From: Alphaproteobacteria bacterium
GTDB lineage: Bacteria > Pseudomonadota > Alphaproteobacteria > UBA8366
Direction of reading: 5' to 3'
Length of the DNA: 64,000 bases
Assembly: GCA_021774335.1 (NCBI GenBank)
Contig: JAJFJD010000046.1
Location: forward strand, 1-64,000
Position 1 is the stretch's first letter, and the number at the start of each line of letters is the position of its first letter. A program made the translations under genes and the position numbers. This document shows positions 18,143-27,887 of this stretch, piece after piece. A model generated the notes under the pieces. It saw only the letters and a program-made list of their open reading frames with translations. It searched no databases and was not told where the DNA came from.

Positions 18143-20422
18143 TTAGAGCAGGATCCCATGATTTTCGGCGTAGGTGCGCAGGGCCTCGCGTAGGCTGTGA
18201 TCAGGTGCGCCCAATAACGATCCCACGTATCCCTCGAGTTCGGTCACATCGAGATTTTGCATCATGTGGCGCACCGCCCCGATGGCGCCCGACGGCATCG
18301 ACAAGATCCGGAATCCCACCCCGATCAGCGCCATCGCTTCCAACGGCTGCCCCGCCATCTCACCGCAGAGGCTTACCGGAACACCAGCGCCGCGGCACTG
18401 ACCGACGACGCCGTGCAAGAATTTCAACACCGCCGGCGCCAACACATCGTAGCGGTCGCTGACTCGCGGATTGCCCCGGTCGCAAGCGAACAAGAACTGC
18501 ACCAGATCGTTCGAACCGACGGACAGGAAATCGACCCGTTCAAGAAGCTGCGGCAATTGGAAATACAAAGACGGCACTTCCATCATGGCACCGACGCGGA
18601 TCTGGTCGGGCAACGGATTGTCCCGCGACTTTGCTCGCTCCACCTCGTGTTCGAGCAACGCTTTCGCATCGTCGAACTCCGCGACTTCCGCGACCAAGGG
18701 AAACATGACGCGCAATTCACGACCGGCCGACGCCCGCAACAAGGCCCGTATTTGCAGCCGAAGGATCGCTGGGCGGTCAAGCGCAATGCGCAACGCCCGC
18801 CAGCCCATCGCCGGATTCTGGTCTTCCCCGATCCGCAGATATGGCAATAGCTTGTCGCCGCCGATGTCGAGCGTTCGGAAGACGACTGGACGATCCTCCG
18901 CCTTATCGTAGATGTCACGATAGAGCTCGGTCTGTTTCGTCAGGCGTGGAAACTGCGCGTGGATCATGAACGGGATTTCGGTCCGATACAGACCAACGCC
19001 ATCTGCACCGCTCTCTTCCAGGTGATCCAAATCGATATCGAGACCAGCGTTGATCATCAACGATACCGGCTGCCCGTCCCGTGTCACCGCCGGCAGGTCT
19101 CGCGTGGCGGCATATTCCGCGCGTTTCTTTTCCCAGCTCTGCAGACTGTCGGTGAAGCTTTTCTGCAAATCCTCCGACGGTCGCACATAGGCAACCCCAT
19201 TGTCGCCGTCGACAAATACAGCGTCGCCCGGCTCGACCTTACCGATGACGCCACGCACGTTGCCGACGACCGGAATGTCGAGCGCCTTCGCCACGATGGC
19301 CACATGCGATGCCGCCGTCCCCTCGTCGAGGATCAGGGCGCGAAGCCGCGTACGGTCGTAGTCTAGCAGTTCGACCGGCCCCATCGACCGCGCCACCAGC
19401 ACCACATCCTCCGGGAGCGGCAAGACACCGTTGCCGCCCTGGGCGCCATGGGTCAGATGCTGCAGCAGCCGGTAAGCAAGGTCGTCGAGATCGAGCAGGC
19501 GCTCACGAAGATACGGGTCGCGGACCTGGCTCATGCGTGCCCGAGTATCGTTCTGCACCTTCGCGACCGCGGCTTCGGCGGTCAGGCCGCTCTGAATTGC
19601 CTCGCGGATCCGTCGGATCCACCCGTGATCGTCCGCGATCATCCGGAATGCACGGAGAATATCGAGGGGTTCGCCGGATCGCGTCGCCTGGGCGTCGCCG
19701 GACATACGGTCCACCATACTGTCGAGCGCCAATTGCATGCCGCTCATCGCTTCCGCAATCCGCTCCAATTCAGAATCGGGGTCTTCCGCGATGGTCTGCG
19801 AGATCGGTGCGCCCCGTTCGTGCAGAACCGCAACGCCCCGCGCCAACCCGCCGTTGATCCGGGTGCCTTCGAGACGAACTGGTGTCGAATTCCCTGGCCC
19901 CGCCAATTCATCGGGCACCGAGAGATCACCGCCCGCAACAAGTTCGGCGACCACCATAGCGACAGTCTCGAGGGTTTCGACTTCTTCCTCGGTGTAGTTG
20001 CGCTGGGTCATGTTCTGAATAGTCAGCACGCCCAAAACCCGGCCACTGCGCACCACCGGCACGCCCAAGAAGGAATGATAGATTTCTTCGCCGGTTTCCG
20101 GCCGATAGGCGAATTGCGGATGGCTCTGGGCGTCGGCCAGAGCAAGCGGGCTGGCATGGGCGGCGATCGTACCGACCAGACCTTCGTTTACGCCAAGCTG
20201 CGTGCGGTACACGGCATCCTTGCGCAGTCCTTCGGTACTGCACAGCACAAGCCGCTCGCCCGGCTGCATGACATAGACGGAGCATACTTCCGCCACCATG
20301 CCGCGGGCGATGATTTCGGCGATCCGGTCCAGACGTTCCTGCGTCGTGCCGCCGCGCGCCATAGCGTCGCGCAGACGGCGCAGCAGTTGCCGCGACCCGA
20401 CCCAATGCGTGACATCGGTCAT
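18143..20422 (-). CDS. ptsP: PEP-protein phosphotransferase PtsP (EI-Ntr) with GAF domain
   Basis: PtsP takes phosphate from PEP and passes it to NPr in the nitrogen phosphotransferase system, a regulatory rather than sugar-transport chain. The 759-residue protein has an N-terminal GAF sensor (about 15-165), a PEP-utiliser N-terminal domain, the phospho-histidine H373 in GTAASHVAIVAKAL, and the PEP-binding TIM barrel (about 440-735; GADGVGLYRTEIPFM, MFPLVAEV, SVGSNDLVQF and SLCGEMAG). It follows lysC by 64 bases, a conserved alphaproteobacterial pairing. The other components (NPr, EIIA-Ntr) are not in the window. Confidence 0.96.
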   Translation of the reverse strand: MTDVTHWVGSRQLLRRLRDAMARGGTTQERLDRIAEIIARGMVAEVCSVYVMQPGERLVLCSTEGLRKDAVYRTQLGVNEGLVGTIAAHASPLALADAQSHPQFAYRPETGEEIYHSFLGVPVVRSGRVLGVLTIQNMTQRNYTEEEVETLETVAMVVAELVAGGDLSVPDELAGPGNSTPVRLEGTRINGGLARGVAVLHERGAPISQTIAEDPDSELERIAEAMSGMQLALDSMVDRMSGDAQATRSGEPLDILRAFRMIADDHGWIRRIREAIQSGLTAEAAVAKVQNDTRARMSQVRDPYLRERLLDLDDLAYRLLQHLTHGAQGGNGVLPLPEDVVLVARSMGPVELLDYDRTRLRALILDEGTAASHVAIVAKALDIPVVGNVRGVIGKVEPGDAVFVDGDNGVAYVRPSEDLQKSFTDSLQSWEKKRAEYAATRDLPAVTRDGQPVSLMINAGLDIDLDHLEESGADGVGLYRTEIPFMIHAQFPRLTKQTELYRDIYDKAEDRPVVFRTLDIGGDKLLPYLRIGEDQNPAMGWRALRIALDRPAILRLQIRALLRASAGRELRVMFPLVAEVAEFDDAKALLEHEVERAKSRDNPLPDQIRVGAMMEVPSLYFQLPQLLERVDFLSVGSNDLVQFLFACDRGNPRVSDRYDVLAPAVLKFLHGVVGQCRGAGVPVSLCGEMAGQPLEAMALIGVGFRILSMPSGAIGAVRHMMQNLDVTELEGYVGSLLGAPDHSLREALRTYAENHGILL

Positions 20423-20486
20423 CCGCTAAACCTGTTCTACGTCGCTAACGCCGCCGCGCGCCCACCACCAATGGCGGGCGTCCTCA

Positions 20487-21707
20487 TCAATCGGTGTCCA
20501 ACCCATACGCGGTATGCAACGCGCGCAGCGCCAGTTCCGTGTATTCCTCGGCCACCAAGACACTAATCTTGATCTCCGAGGTGGAAATTACTTGGATGTT
20601 TATACCCTTCTCGGCGAGCGTACGGAACATCACCTGTGCCACGCCCGCGTGACTGCGCATGCCGACACCGATCACCGAAATCTTAACGACATTCTGATCG
20701 GACAGGACGTCGTTGCAGCCGACATCGTCCTTGACGCCGTTCAGCACTTCCATCGCCCGGTCGAAATCGGCTTTCCCGACGGTAAATGTCATATCCGTCC
20801 GCTGGCCGTCGGCGGCCATGCTTTGGACGATCATGTCGACATTTACATTCGCCTCGGAGAGCGGTCCGAAAATTCCGGCCGCCACGCCGGGCTTATCCGA
20901 AACGCCGGAGAGGCTGATTTTCGCCTCGTCCCGGCTGTAGGCAATTCCACTGACGATCTGATGTTCCACAATCTCGTCCTCATCAACAACCAGGGTTCCG
21001 GGTTCTTCCCGGAAACTCGACAATACCTGCAGGCGTACGCCTGCTTTCATGGCCAGTTCGACCGACCGGGTCTGCAGGACCTTCGCCCCCTGCGACGCCA
21101 TTTCGAGCATCTCTTCATAGGTGATGCGATCGAGCTTGCGCGCCTTCGTCACGATACGGGGATCGGAGGTATAGACCCCGTCCACGTCGGTGTAGATATC
21201 GCATCGATCCGCTTCCAGCGCAGCGGCGAGCGCCACGGCGCTGGTATCCGAACCGCCTCGGCCCAGCGTGGTCACGCGCCGGTCCGGCGAGATGCCCTGG
21301 AACCCGGCGACCACGGCAATCTGACGGTCGGCGAACCGCTCAATCATGTTTTCGGTCTCAATCGCCTGAATCCGCGCCTTGCCGTGCACGTCATCGGTCT
21401 GGATCGGTATCTGCCACGCCAGCCAGGATCGAGCCGGCAGCCCCATTTCCTGCAGCGTCAAGGCCATCAGGCCACTCGTCACCTGCTCGCCCGACGATAC
21501 GACGACATCGTATTCCCGCGCATCGTGCAGCTTGTTCGCGTTTGTCACGAAGTCGACCAGGCGGTTGGTCTCGCCCGCCATTGCGGAGACCGCCACGGCA
21601 ATTTCATGGCCCTGGTCATACTCGGCCTTGACCCGCTTCGCCGCATTGCGAATTCGGTCCAGGTCGGCCACCGAGGTGCCGCCGAATTTCATAACGATCC
21701 GCGCCAT
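20487..21707 (-). CDS. lysC: Aspartate kinase
   Basis: LysC phosphorylates aspartate, the entry to lysine, threonine, methionine and diaminopimelate synthesis. The 406-residue protein has the kinase domain beginning MARIVMKFGGTSV, with GRGGSDTSAVALA and YTDVDGVYTSDPR. Two C-terminal ACT domains (about 265-400) carry allosteric inhibition, usually by lysine with or without threonine. The length matches the monofunctional class. It is divergent from ubiG and heads the leftward lysC-ptsP pair. Confidence 0.97.
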   Translation of the reverse strand: MARIVMKFGGTSVADLDRIRNAAKRVKAEYDQGHEIAVAVSAMAGETNRLVDFVTNANKLHDAREYDVVVSSGEQVTSGLMALTLQEMGLPARSWLAWQIPIQTDDVHGKARIQAIETENMIERFADRQIAVVAGFQGISPDRRVTTLGRGGSDTSAVALAAALEADRCDIYTDVDGVYTSDPRIVTKARKLDRITYEEMLEMASQGAKVLQTRSVELAMKAGVRLQVLSSFREEPGTLVVDEDEIVEHQIVSGIAYSRDEAKISLSGVSDKPGVAAGIFGPLSEANVNVDMIVQSMAADGQRTDMTFTVGKADFDRAMEVLNGVKDDVGCNDVLSDQNVVKISVIGVGMRSHAGVAQVMFRTLAEKGINIQVISTSEIKISVLVAEEYTELALRALHTAYGLDTD

Positions 21708-21838
21708 AATCTCGACCCTAATGCGGAATTTACCGCCCCTGGCCCGTGCCAGAGGTTGCCCCGCGAAGGCGGCGTATCCATACTCTTTGGATAGCGGCCA
21801 TGCAAGGCCCCCACATCCTCACGGACCCGGCTAATACC

Positions 21839-22624
21839 ATGATGGAAAAGCAAACGCCCCGCGCGTTGGACCGCACCGTCGACGATGCCGAATTGGCCAA
21901 ATTCGCCGCAATCGCGGATGAGTGGTGGGACCCCGATGGCAAATTCCGGCCGCTACACAAGTTCAACCCGATCCGCCTCGAATTGTTGCGAGACCGTATC
22001 GCGGATCATTTCGGGCGCGATCCCAAGTCCGCCCGGCCGCTCGACGGGCTCTCCGTGGTCGACGTGGGCTGCGGCGGCGGCCTGCTCGCCGAGCCGATGA
22101 CACGCCTCGGCGCATCGGTCACCGGAATCGACGCCACTGAACGCAATATCGAAGTGGCGCGCGTCCATGCCGAACAACTGGGGCTAACCATCGACTACCG
22201 CTTCGCGACCGCCGCAGACATCGCCGAAGACGGCCGCCAATTCGACGTGGTGCTGAACATGGAGGTGATCGAGCATGTCGCCGACCGCGACGCCTTCATC
22301 GCCGACTGCGCCCAATTGGTTCGGCCGGGCGGCTTGATGATGCTCGCGACGCTGAACCGCACGCCGAAGTCCTATCTGTTCGCCATCGTCGGAGCGGAAT
22401 ACGTCATGCGCTGGCTGCCGCGCGGCACGCACGACTGGCGCCGCTTCGTCCGACCGTCCGAACTTGCGGCGCCACTGCGCCGATCCGGCATGTCGATGAC
22501 CAACGTAACGGGCGTCGTCTTCAATCCAATTAAGGATCAATGGTCGCTGTCGGCGCGCGACCTCGACGTAAACTACATCGCGATCGCCGAAAAACCCGAG
22601 ACCGCAACGACAGGGAGCCAATAA
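21839..22624 (+). CDS. ubiG: Ubiquinone biosynthesis O-methyltransferase UbiG
   Basis: UbiG catalyses both SAM-dependent O-methylations in ubiquinone synthesis. The 261-residue product shows the family opening [36 protein letters not shown] segment, the SAM loop [14 protein letters not shown], and the acidic GIDATE strand end. Later motifs are MEVIEHVAD and the C-terminal INY-type segment (VNYIAIAE). Starts at 21800, 21839 and 21842 are possible; 21839 best fits the family length and none has a clear ribosome-binding site. It shares one base with the next gene (TAATG). Confidence 0.93.
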   Translation: MMEKQTPRALDRTVDDAELAKFAAIADEWWDPDGKFRPLHKFNPIRLELLRDRIADHFGRDPKSARPLDGLSVVDVGCGGGLLAEPMTRLGASVTGIDATERNIEVARVHAEQLGLTIDYRFATAADIAEDGRQFDVVLNMEVIEHVADRDAFIADCAQLVRPGGLMMLATLNRTPKSYLFAIVGAEYVMRWLPRGTHDWRRFVRPSELAAPLRRSGMSMTNVTGVVFNPIKDQWSLSARDLDVNYIAIAEKPETATTGSQ

Positions 22625-23586
22625 TGACCCGGATCGCCCTCCTGGACGACTATCAGAACATCGCGCTCAAATCCGCGAATTGGGACTCGCTGCCGGCCGA
22701 GTGTTCGGTCAATGCCTTCCAAGACCATCTGACCGATATGGCGGCGCTGGCGGACCGCCTGCAGCCCTATGACGTGCTGGTCATCATGCGCGAGCGCACA
22801 CCGTTTCCCCGCGCGTTGCTTGAAACCCTGCCCAATTTGAAACTGCTGATCACGACCAGCGGCCGCAACAAATCGATCGACCTTGCCGCCTGCGCTGACC
22901 ATGACGTGCTGGTCTGTCATACCGAGCTGGGCCACACGCCCACGGCGGAACTGACCTGGGGCCTCATCCTCTCGCTTGCGAAACGCATTCCCGCCGAAGA
23001 CCGCGGCACCCGCGAAGGGCATTGGGGCGTCGAGGTCGCCGACGGCCTCGCAGGCAAGGTGCTGGGCGTCATCGGGCTCGGTAAGCTCGGTACGAAGGTG
23101 GCGCAGATCGGCAAGATGTTCGACATGGAGATCATCGCCTGGAGCCCCAACTTAACCGACGAGCGCGCGCAGGAGATCGGCGCCCAGCGCGTCGAGAAGG
23201 ACGAACTGTTCGCCCGATCCGATTACGTTTCGGTCCACGTGGTGTTGAGCGACCGCAGCCGGGGCCTGGTGGGCGAAGAAGACCTGGCGCGCATGAAGCC
23301 GACCGCTTTTCTGGTCAACACGGCGCGCGGCCCAATCGTCGATGAAGCAGCCCTGGTGCGCGCCGTGCAGAGCGGCGTAATCGCCGGTGCCGGCGTCGAC
23401 GTATTCGGCACGGAGCCGCTGCCACAGGGCGATCCATTGCGGACGCTGCCGAACAGCGTCATCACCCCGCATATCGGCGGATTCACCCGCGAGAATTACG
23501 ATCTGTGGTATGGCGGCGCGCTGGAGGACATCACGGCCTGGCTCGACGGCAACCCGATCCGCATCCTGACGCCGGACAAAAACTAA
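22624..23586 (+). CDS. D-2-hydroxyacid dehydrogenase family protein
   Basis: This is an NAD(P)-dependent D-isomer-specific 2-hydroxyacid dehydrogenase of 320 residues. The nucleotide-binding loop is GVIGLGKLGTKVAQIG. The catalytic triad fits Arg in LVNTARGPIVDE, Glu in GVDVFGTEPL and His in ITPHIGGFTREN. The start ATG 22624 overlaps the ubiG stop, so the longer frame from 22540 is rejected. The substrate is unknown, and coupling to ubiG does not imply a role in ubiquinone synthesis. The family includes phosphoglycerate dehydrogenase-like and glyoxylate/hydroxypyruvate reductases. Confidence 0.9.
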   Translation: MTRIALLDDYQNIALKSANWDSLPAECSVNAFQDHLTDMAALADRLQPYDVLVIMRERTPFPRALLETLPNLKLLITTSGRNKSIDLAACADHDVLVCHTELGHTPTAELTWGLILSLAKRIPAEDRGTREGHWGVEVADGLAGKVLGVIGLGKLGTKVAQIGKMFDMEIIAWSPNLTDERAQEIGAQRVEKDELFARSDYVSVHVVLSDRSRGLVGEEDLARMKPTAFLVNTARGPIVDEAALVRAVQSGVIAGAGVDVFGTEPLPQGDPLRTLPNSVITPHIGGFTRENYDLWYGGALEDITAWLDGNPIRILTPDKN

Positions 23587-23598
23587 ACCTGACCGGGT

Positions 23599-24030
23599 CT
23601 AGTCGCCGTTCCCGACCACGGATGCCGCGTCGACATCCAGACGCCATGACGATTCCGCGTGTTCTTTCGACGCGACGTCGAAGACCACGCCATTGGGGTC
23701 GCGATACTTCCGCTCATACTGTCGGCCTGCGCCGACATTCTTGACCTGACCGTGATAGTCACCGCCGGCCTTTTCGACCGCCGCGCACGCCTCGTCCATG
23801 TCATCGACGAGGAATCCCAGGTGGTGGATGCCGATGAAATCCGACCCGCGCTCATCCGGCGCATTGTCGTTGGATTGCAGGTGCAGCAAGGCGAGGCTGA
23901 CCACGCCGTCGGACATCATCACCGCGACGTCGGATTGGCGCACACGCTCCATCCCGAAGGCCTTCTCGTAGAAATTCGCCGCCTCTTCCAGATCGCGAAC
24001 GCTCAACGCGATGTGCCGCAGTTTACCCAT
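23599..24030 (-). CDS. VOC (glyoxalase/bleomycin-resistance fold) protein
   Basis: This 143-residue vicinal-oxygen-chelate protein opens with KLRHIALSVRDLEEAANFYEKAFGM and has a second half-motif IGIHHLGFLVDDMDEA. Possible metal ligands are the His of RHIA, the His of HHLG and acidic residues at YRDPNGVVFDV. It resembles lactoylglutathione-lyase-like and methylmalonyl-CoA-epimerase-like members, but the reaction cannot be named. It is convergent with the dehydrogenase (12 bases) and divergent from the branched-chain aminotransferase. Confidence 0.85.
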   Translation of the reverse strand: MGKLRHIALSVRDLEEAANFYEKAFGMERVRQSDVAVMMSDGVVSLALLHLQSNDNAPDERGSDFIGIHHLGFLVDDMDEACAAVEKAGGDYHGQVKNVGAGRQYERKYRDPNGVVFDVASKEHAESSWRLDVDAASVVGNGD

Positions 24031-24151
24031 GACCTGATTCCTTCCTAAACTATCGTTGCGGCAATCTTGTCAGACATTCCCGAGAAACGCCAAATCGCGA
24101 CACCCCCGCCACGCCCAGCAACACGCCCTCAAGGGGCCGAGGAAACATCTC

Positions 24152-25072
24152 ATGACCGACGCGACCTATGTGACCGTCAACGGCAAAGTCATTCCGAGCG
24201 CCGAGGCGCAAATCAATATCGCATCGCCGGCCGCGAAATACGGCATCGGCGTCTTCGAGGGTCTCCGCGGATATTGGAACGCGGATGACGAACAACTCTA
24301 TGTTTTTCGTCTGCGCGAGCATCTCGCCCGCCTCAAACAGTCGATGAAGCTGTTGCGGCTGGACGACGAGTACACGATCGAACAACTGGAAGCCTGCGTC
24401 CTCGACATGATCCGCGCCAACGATTTCAAGACCACGATCCAGATGCGCATCACGGCCCTGCTCGACGACCCGGACAGCTCGCGCACCGATAATGGACCGG
24501 TCGGCGTATACGCGGAGGGCAGTCCCTGCCCGCCGCATCCGTTCATGCGCAGCGGCCTGACGGCGGGAACCAGTTCCTGGGCACGGACAGCGGACAACGC
24601 GCTGCCGGTCCGGATTAAGTGCAACGCCAATTACGTGAACGCCCGCCTGGCGGAGTTGGAAGCACGCGCCGGCGGCTTCGACCGGGCGATCTTCCTGAAC
24701 AACCGGGGCAAGGTGTCCGAAGGACCGGGCGCGACGCTCTTCCTGATCCGAAACGGCCAACCCGCCACGCCGTCGCCCTCGAACGACCTGTTGGAAAGCA
24801 TCACGCGGGACACGCTAATGCATTTGCTGCGGGAAACGCAGGACATGGATACGCGGGAACGCGATGTCGATCGCACCGAAATCTACGCAGCGGACGAAGC
24901 CTTCCTCTGCGGCACCCTGGCGGAAGTCACGCCGATCATCAGCCTTGACGGGATCCCCGTCGGCGACGGCACGGTAGGCCCCATCACGCGGGCATTACAG
25001 AAAAGCTATCTCGACACGGTGACTGGCGCATCAGCCGATCACGCCGAGTGGCGCACGCCGGTTTACGTTTGA
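24152..25072 (+). CDS. ilvE: Branched-chain amino acid aminotransferase (class IV)
   Basis: This is a PLP-dependent class IV aminotransferase, probably acting on Leu/Ile/Val and their 2-oxo acids. From ATG 24152, behind the ribosome-binding site GAGGA, it has 306 residues. The PLP Lys is K156 in VRIKCNANYVNARLAELEA. The family features GVFEGLRGYW, GKVSEGPGATLFLI, ESITRDTLMHL and CGTLAEVTPI are present. D-amino-acid aminotransferase or aminodeoxychorismate lyase is less likely given the branched-chain-type EGLRGY and CGTLAEV motifs. It is monocistronic and convergent with the sulfatase-fold gene. Confidence 0.88.
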   Translation: MTDATYVTVNGKVIPSAEAQINIASPAAKYGIGVFEGLRGYWNADDEQLYVFRLREHLARLKQSMKLLRLDDEYTIEQLEACVLDMIRANDFKTTIQMRITALLDDPDSSRTDNGPVGVYAEGSPCPPHPFMRSGLTAGTSSWARTADNALPVRIKCNANYVNARLAELEARAGGFDRAIFLNNRGKVSEGPGATLFLIRNGQPATPSPSNDLLESITRDTLMHLLRETQDMDTRERDVDRTEIYAADEAFLCGTLAEVTPIISLDGIPVGDGTVGPITRALQKSYLDTVTGASADHAEWRTPVYV

Positions 25073-25094
25073 CGCGGCCTATGACTCGCGTGGC

Positions 25095-26645
25095 CTAGGT
25101 CTGCCGACGATTGATCAGGCCATCGGGCGTCGCCGAATACCCTGTCAACGTCCGGTCCGCATTTCGCATGCGCCAGGACAGCATTCTTTGCGCATAGTCG
25201 AGCATGATCGGCGCGCAGGCCGGATCGTTTGCGCGGTTCTGCATCTGATCCGGATCCGCCTCCAAATCAAAGAAGAGCGGCGGCAAGGCGTCGAAATGGA
25301 CGTATTTGTATTTCTCGTCCTGAATCACACAGAGACCGCATTGGTCGAGCGATAGGCCAAACGGCGGCGGCTTCGTCGCGTTGTTGAAGTAAGGCCGGAA
25401 ATCGAATTCGTAATGCACTTCCGTGCGCCAATCCGCGGGCAGCGGCCCCTGGCAAAGCGGCAACAAGGACGCGCCGTCGCAGGTATGCGGAACCACACCG
25501 CCAACCCAATCCAGGATCGTCGGCATAATGTCGATGGTTTCGGTGAAGGCATCGACGATTTGGCCGCGCGTGGAGTCTGCGTCCGGCGACGGATCATGCA
25601 CGATCAACGGAATGTGGAAGGATTGGTCGAAATAACCGATCTTGCCAAGCAGATAATGGTCGCCCAGCATCTCGGCATGATCCGACGTGAATACGATCAG
25701 CGTGTTGTCGTATTGCCCGCTTTCCTTCAGATACGCGACGATGCGGCCGATATGGTCGTCGATCTCATTTATCATGCCGTAATAGGCGGCGCGCATGACC
25801 CGCACATCGGTCTCACTCATGTCGCTGGAGAGGCCGGTCCCATCGCGGAAGAATTTCGATTGCTTCTCCGTCCGAATGTAGTGATCGAGCAGCGGATGCT
25901 GTTCCGCCTCCATCTCGCGCGTCGCCGCCCGTACCGGCCCCGGTGCATCGTCAGGATCGTGAGTTTCATTGTAAGGCGCCGGCGCGATGAAGGGTGGATG
26001 TGGCCGGTAGTATCCCAAATGCATAAACCAGTTCTGCTGCTCAACCCCGCGCAGATAGGCGAGGCCATGTTTGGTAGTCCAGCTGGTATCCGACAACTCG
26101 GCGGGAATGCGGGACGGCGCCCGCGTGGCACCGCCCGGCGCATCGTGGCCATCGGCGGGCAACCAGATATCTTCGGGCGACTCCGGCAACTCCATCCCGT
26201 GCTGGCGCAACCAGCTGAAATAAGGCCGGCGCGCCGGGTCCATCGGCGCAATCGGCGTCCATCCCGGCATCAAGGCCCCGCGGAACTTGTAGCGCGGGTC
26301 ATCCGCCGGCGTCTGCCGCGGATCGGGTGAGGTCGTAGTATAGCCGACCAGGGCCGAATCATAGCCGGACTTCCGCATCTCCATCGGCAATGTGGCGTGA
26401 CGGGTATCCATCGGAATGCCGTTCTGCACCACGCGATGGTTCATCATGTACAGGCTGGTAAGGAGCGAAGCGCGCGCCGGGCCGCAGGGCGCGCATTGCG
26501 TGTAGTGATTGCGGAACACGACGCTGTCCCGGCACAGCGCGTCGAGATGCGGCGTCTGGACTGACGGATGGCCGATATAGGACAGGGTATCACCCCGCCA
26601 TTGATCGACCACGATGAGAAGGACATTTTTTTTCTTTTCCGCCAT
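25095..26645 (-). CDS. Sulfatase-superfamily hydrolase, phosphonate monoester hydrolase-like
   Basis: This is an alkaline-phosphatase-superfamily hydrolase of 516 residues with no signal peptide. Metal ligands appear in VLLIVVDQWRGD near the N-terminus. The formylglycine-type nucleophile motif is C54-G-P-A-R in CAPCGPARASLL, and later metal ligands lie in FTSDHAEMLGDH. Length, the MNHRVVQN and GYTTTSPDPR segments, and the C-terminal YEFDFR and KYVHFDALPPLFFDL segments resemble the rhizobial phosphonate monoester hydrolase/phosphodiesterase (PMH) as I remember it, more than secreted arylsulfatases. A Cys-type site would need a formylglycine-generating enzyme, and none is encoded nearby. Confidence 0.85.
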   Translation of the reverse strand: MAEKKKNVLLIVVDQWRGDTLSYIGHPSVQTPHLDALCRDSVVFRNHYTQCAPCGPARASLLTSLYMMNHRVVQNGIPMDTRHATLPMEMRKSGYDSALVGYTTTSPDPRQTPADDPRYKFRGALMPGWTPIAPMDPARRPYFSWLRQHGMELPESPEDIWLPADGHDAPGGATRAPSRIPAELSDTSWTTKHGLAYLRGVEQQNWFMHLGYYRPHPPFIAPAPYNETHDPDDAPGPVRAATREMEAEQHPLLDHYIRTEKQSKFFRDGTGLSSDMSETDVRVMRAAYYGMINEIDDHIGRIVAYLKESGQYDNTLIVFTSDHAEMLGDHYLLGKIGYFDQSFHIPLIVHDPSPDADSTRGQIVDAFTETIDIMPTILDWVGGVVPHTCDGASLLPLCQGPLPADWRTEVHYEFDFRPYFNNATKPPPFGLSLDQCGLCVIQDEKYKYVHFDALPPLFFDLEADPDQMQNRANDPACAPIMLDYAQRMLSWRMRNADRTLTGYSATPDGLINRRQT

Positions 26646-26808
26646 GACGTGGCCCTCGCTGCAATGCCGGCGCGCCGCCGGCCCTTCGGAATTTCAATCG
26701 GGAACAAGGTCCACAGGATAGCGGACCCGTGCCAGTACGTCAGGAATGGTACACCCGCAACGTTACGGGTATGTGCAAGAAATCGCCGGTACGGAGATCT
26801 CCGCGGCG

Positions 26809-27231
26809 TTAACTGTTGGTTCGCGGCAACCAGGGAACGCGCGCGAACTCGATGCCTTCTTCTTCCAGCGATTGGGCATCTTCATCGGATGCCTCGCCGT
26901 AGATATTGCGCTCGTCGGATTCTTTGTAATGAATCTTGCGCGCTTCGTCGGCGAACTTGTCACCGACATAATCGCAATTCTCAGTGACTTCATTGCGCAG
27001 CTTTTCCAGGTTCTTACGCAACTTCGCGGCCTGGACATGCGCCTTGCCTGCGGCCCCGCGCGACGCACCCTTCGCGATGTTGGGCGCCATCGGAGCTTTC
27101 ACGACCTTCACACCGCCGCATACGGGGCACGCGACCTTACCCTGCTTGGCTTGGCGGTCGTAGGTCTTGCCGTCCTTGAACCATGCTTCGAATACATGGT
27201 CTTTATCGCAACGAAGGTTGAACGAAATCAT
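26809..27231 (-). CDS. DUF1178 family protein
   Basis: This 140-residue protein has the DUF1178 opening MISFNLRCDKDHVFEAWFKDG. Cysteines at RCDKDH and CPVCGG suggest a small zinc ribbon. The middle is helical and charged, and the C-terminus has IYGEASDEDAQSLEEEGIEFA, typical of the family. The function is unknown. It is divergent from the adjacent methyltransferase gene and is often a single gene in alphaproteobacteria. Confidence 0.88.
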   Translation of the reverse strand: MISFNLRCDKDHVFEAWFKDGKTYDRQAKQGKVACPVCGGVKVVKAPMAPNIAKGASRGAAGKAHVQAAKLRKNLEKLRNEVTENCDYVGDKFADEARKIHYKESDERNIYGEASDEDAQSLEEEGIEFARVPWLPRTNS

Positions 27232-27329
27232 AGGGCCATATATCCAGACATCGCCTCGTTTTCCAAATCCACTTCAATCTATAAATTATGTCGTATTCCC
27301 CTTTACGCAAGATATCCAGGTATCAAAGC

Positions 27330-27878
27330 ATGACCGACCGCCCCGAATCGACCCATGGCCCGACTGCGCCCTCCCCTTGGGTTCTGCGCTTTTCAGGGCA
27401 AATCCCAGACGGTGGAGAGGTCATCGATATCGCTTGCGGCGCCGGCCGCCACGGCAGGCTGTTGCTGGAAAACGGGCATCCGGTGACATTCGTCGATATC
27501 GACACGTCGAACCTTGACGATCTCGGCGGGCGCAGCGACGTCGCGATCATCGAGACGGACCTCGAAACGGAAGGCTTCTGGCCTTTCGCGGGGCATGCCT
27601 ATTCGGGCGTCATCGTGACCAACTACCTGTGGCGGCCGATCCTGCCTGCGATCATCGAGCTGGTCGGCCCCGGCGGACTGCTTATTTACGAGACCTTCGC
27701 GGTCGGGAACGAAGCCTTCGGCAAGCCGAGCAATCCGCACTACCTGTTGAAATCCGATGAATTGCTCGACGCGGTTGGCGATAAACTCGAGGTGCTGGAG
27801 TTCGAACAGGTCGAAATCGAGGCGCCCAAGCCGGCCGTGATTCAGCACATCGCGGCCCGGAACGTCCAAGCCAACTGA
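27330..27878 (+). CDS. SAM-dependent methyltransferase (class I, TehB-like)
   Basis: This protein of about 182 residues has a class I methyltransferase fold. The SAM loop is VIDIACGAGRHGRLL, followed by the acidic strand end VTFVDIDTSNL and later VIVTNYLWRPILP, in place of the usual NPPY-like motif. The start at ATG 27330 is preferred over 27288, because residues before it are unlike the family and cover the divergent promoter region. The substrate is unknown. It is convergent with the nitrilase gene, 9 bases away. Confidence 0.82.
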   Translation: MTDRPESTHGPTAPSPWVLRFSGQIPDGGEVIDIACGAGRHGRLLLENGHPVTFVDIDTSNLDDLGGRSDVAIIETDLETEGFWPFAGHAYSGVIVTNYLWRPILPAIIELVGPGGLLIYETFAVGNEAFGKPSNPHYLLKSDELLDAVGDKLEVLEFEQVEIEAPKPAVIQHIAARNVQAN

Positions 27879-27887
27879 TTACCGCGT

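Noticed and set aside
19448..20566. 372-residue plus-strand frame opposite ptsP
   Set aside because: It is antisense to PtsP, crosses the ptsP-lysC gap and has no recognisable motif.
20514..21794. 426-residue plus-strand frame opposite lysC
   Set aside because: It is antisense to complete aspartate kinase, with no family-like segment.
26740..26780. ACCCG...CGGGT inverted repeat downstream of the DUF1178 gene
   Set aside because: A five-base stem with no following T-run could be chance in GC-rich DNA.
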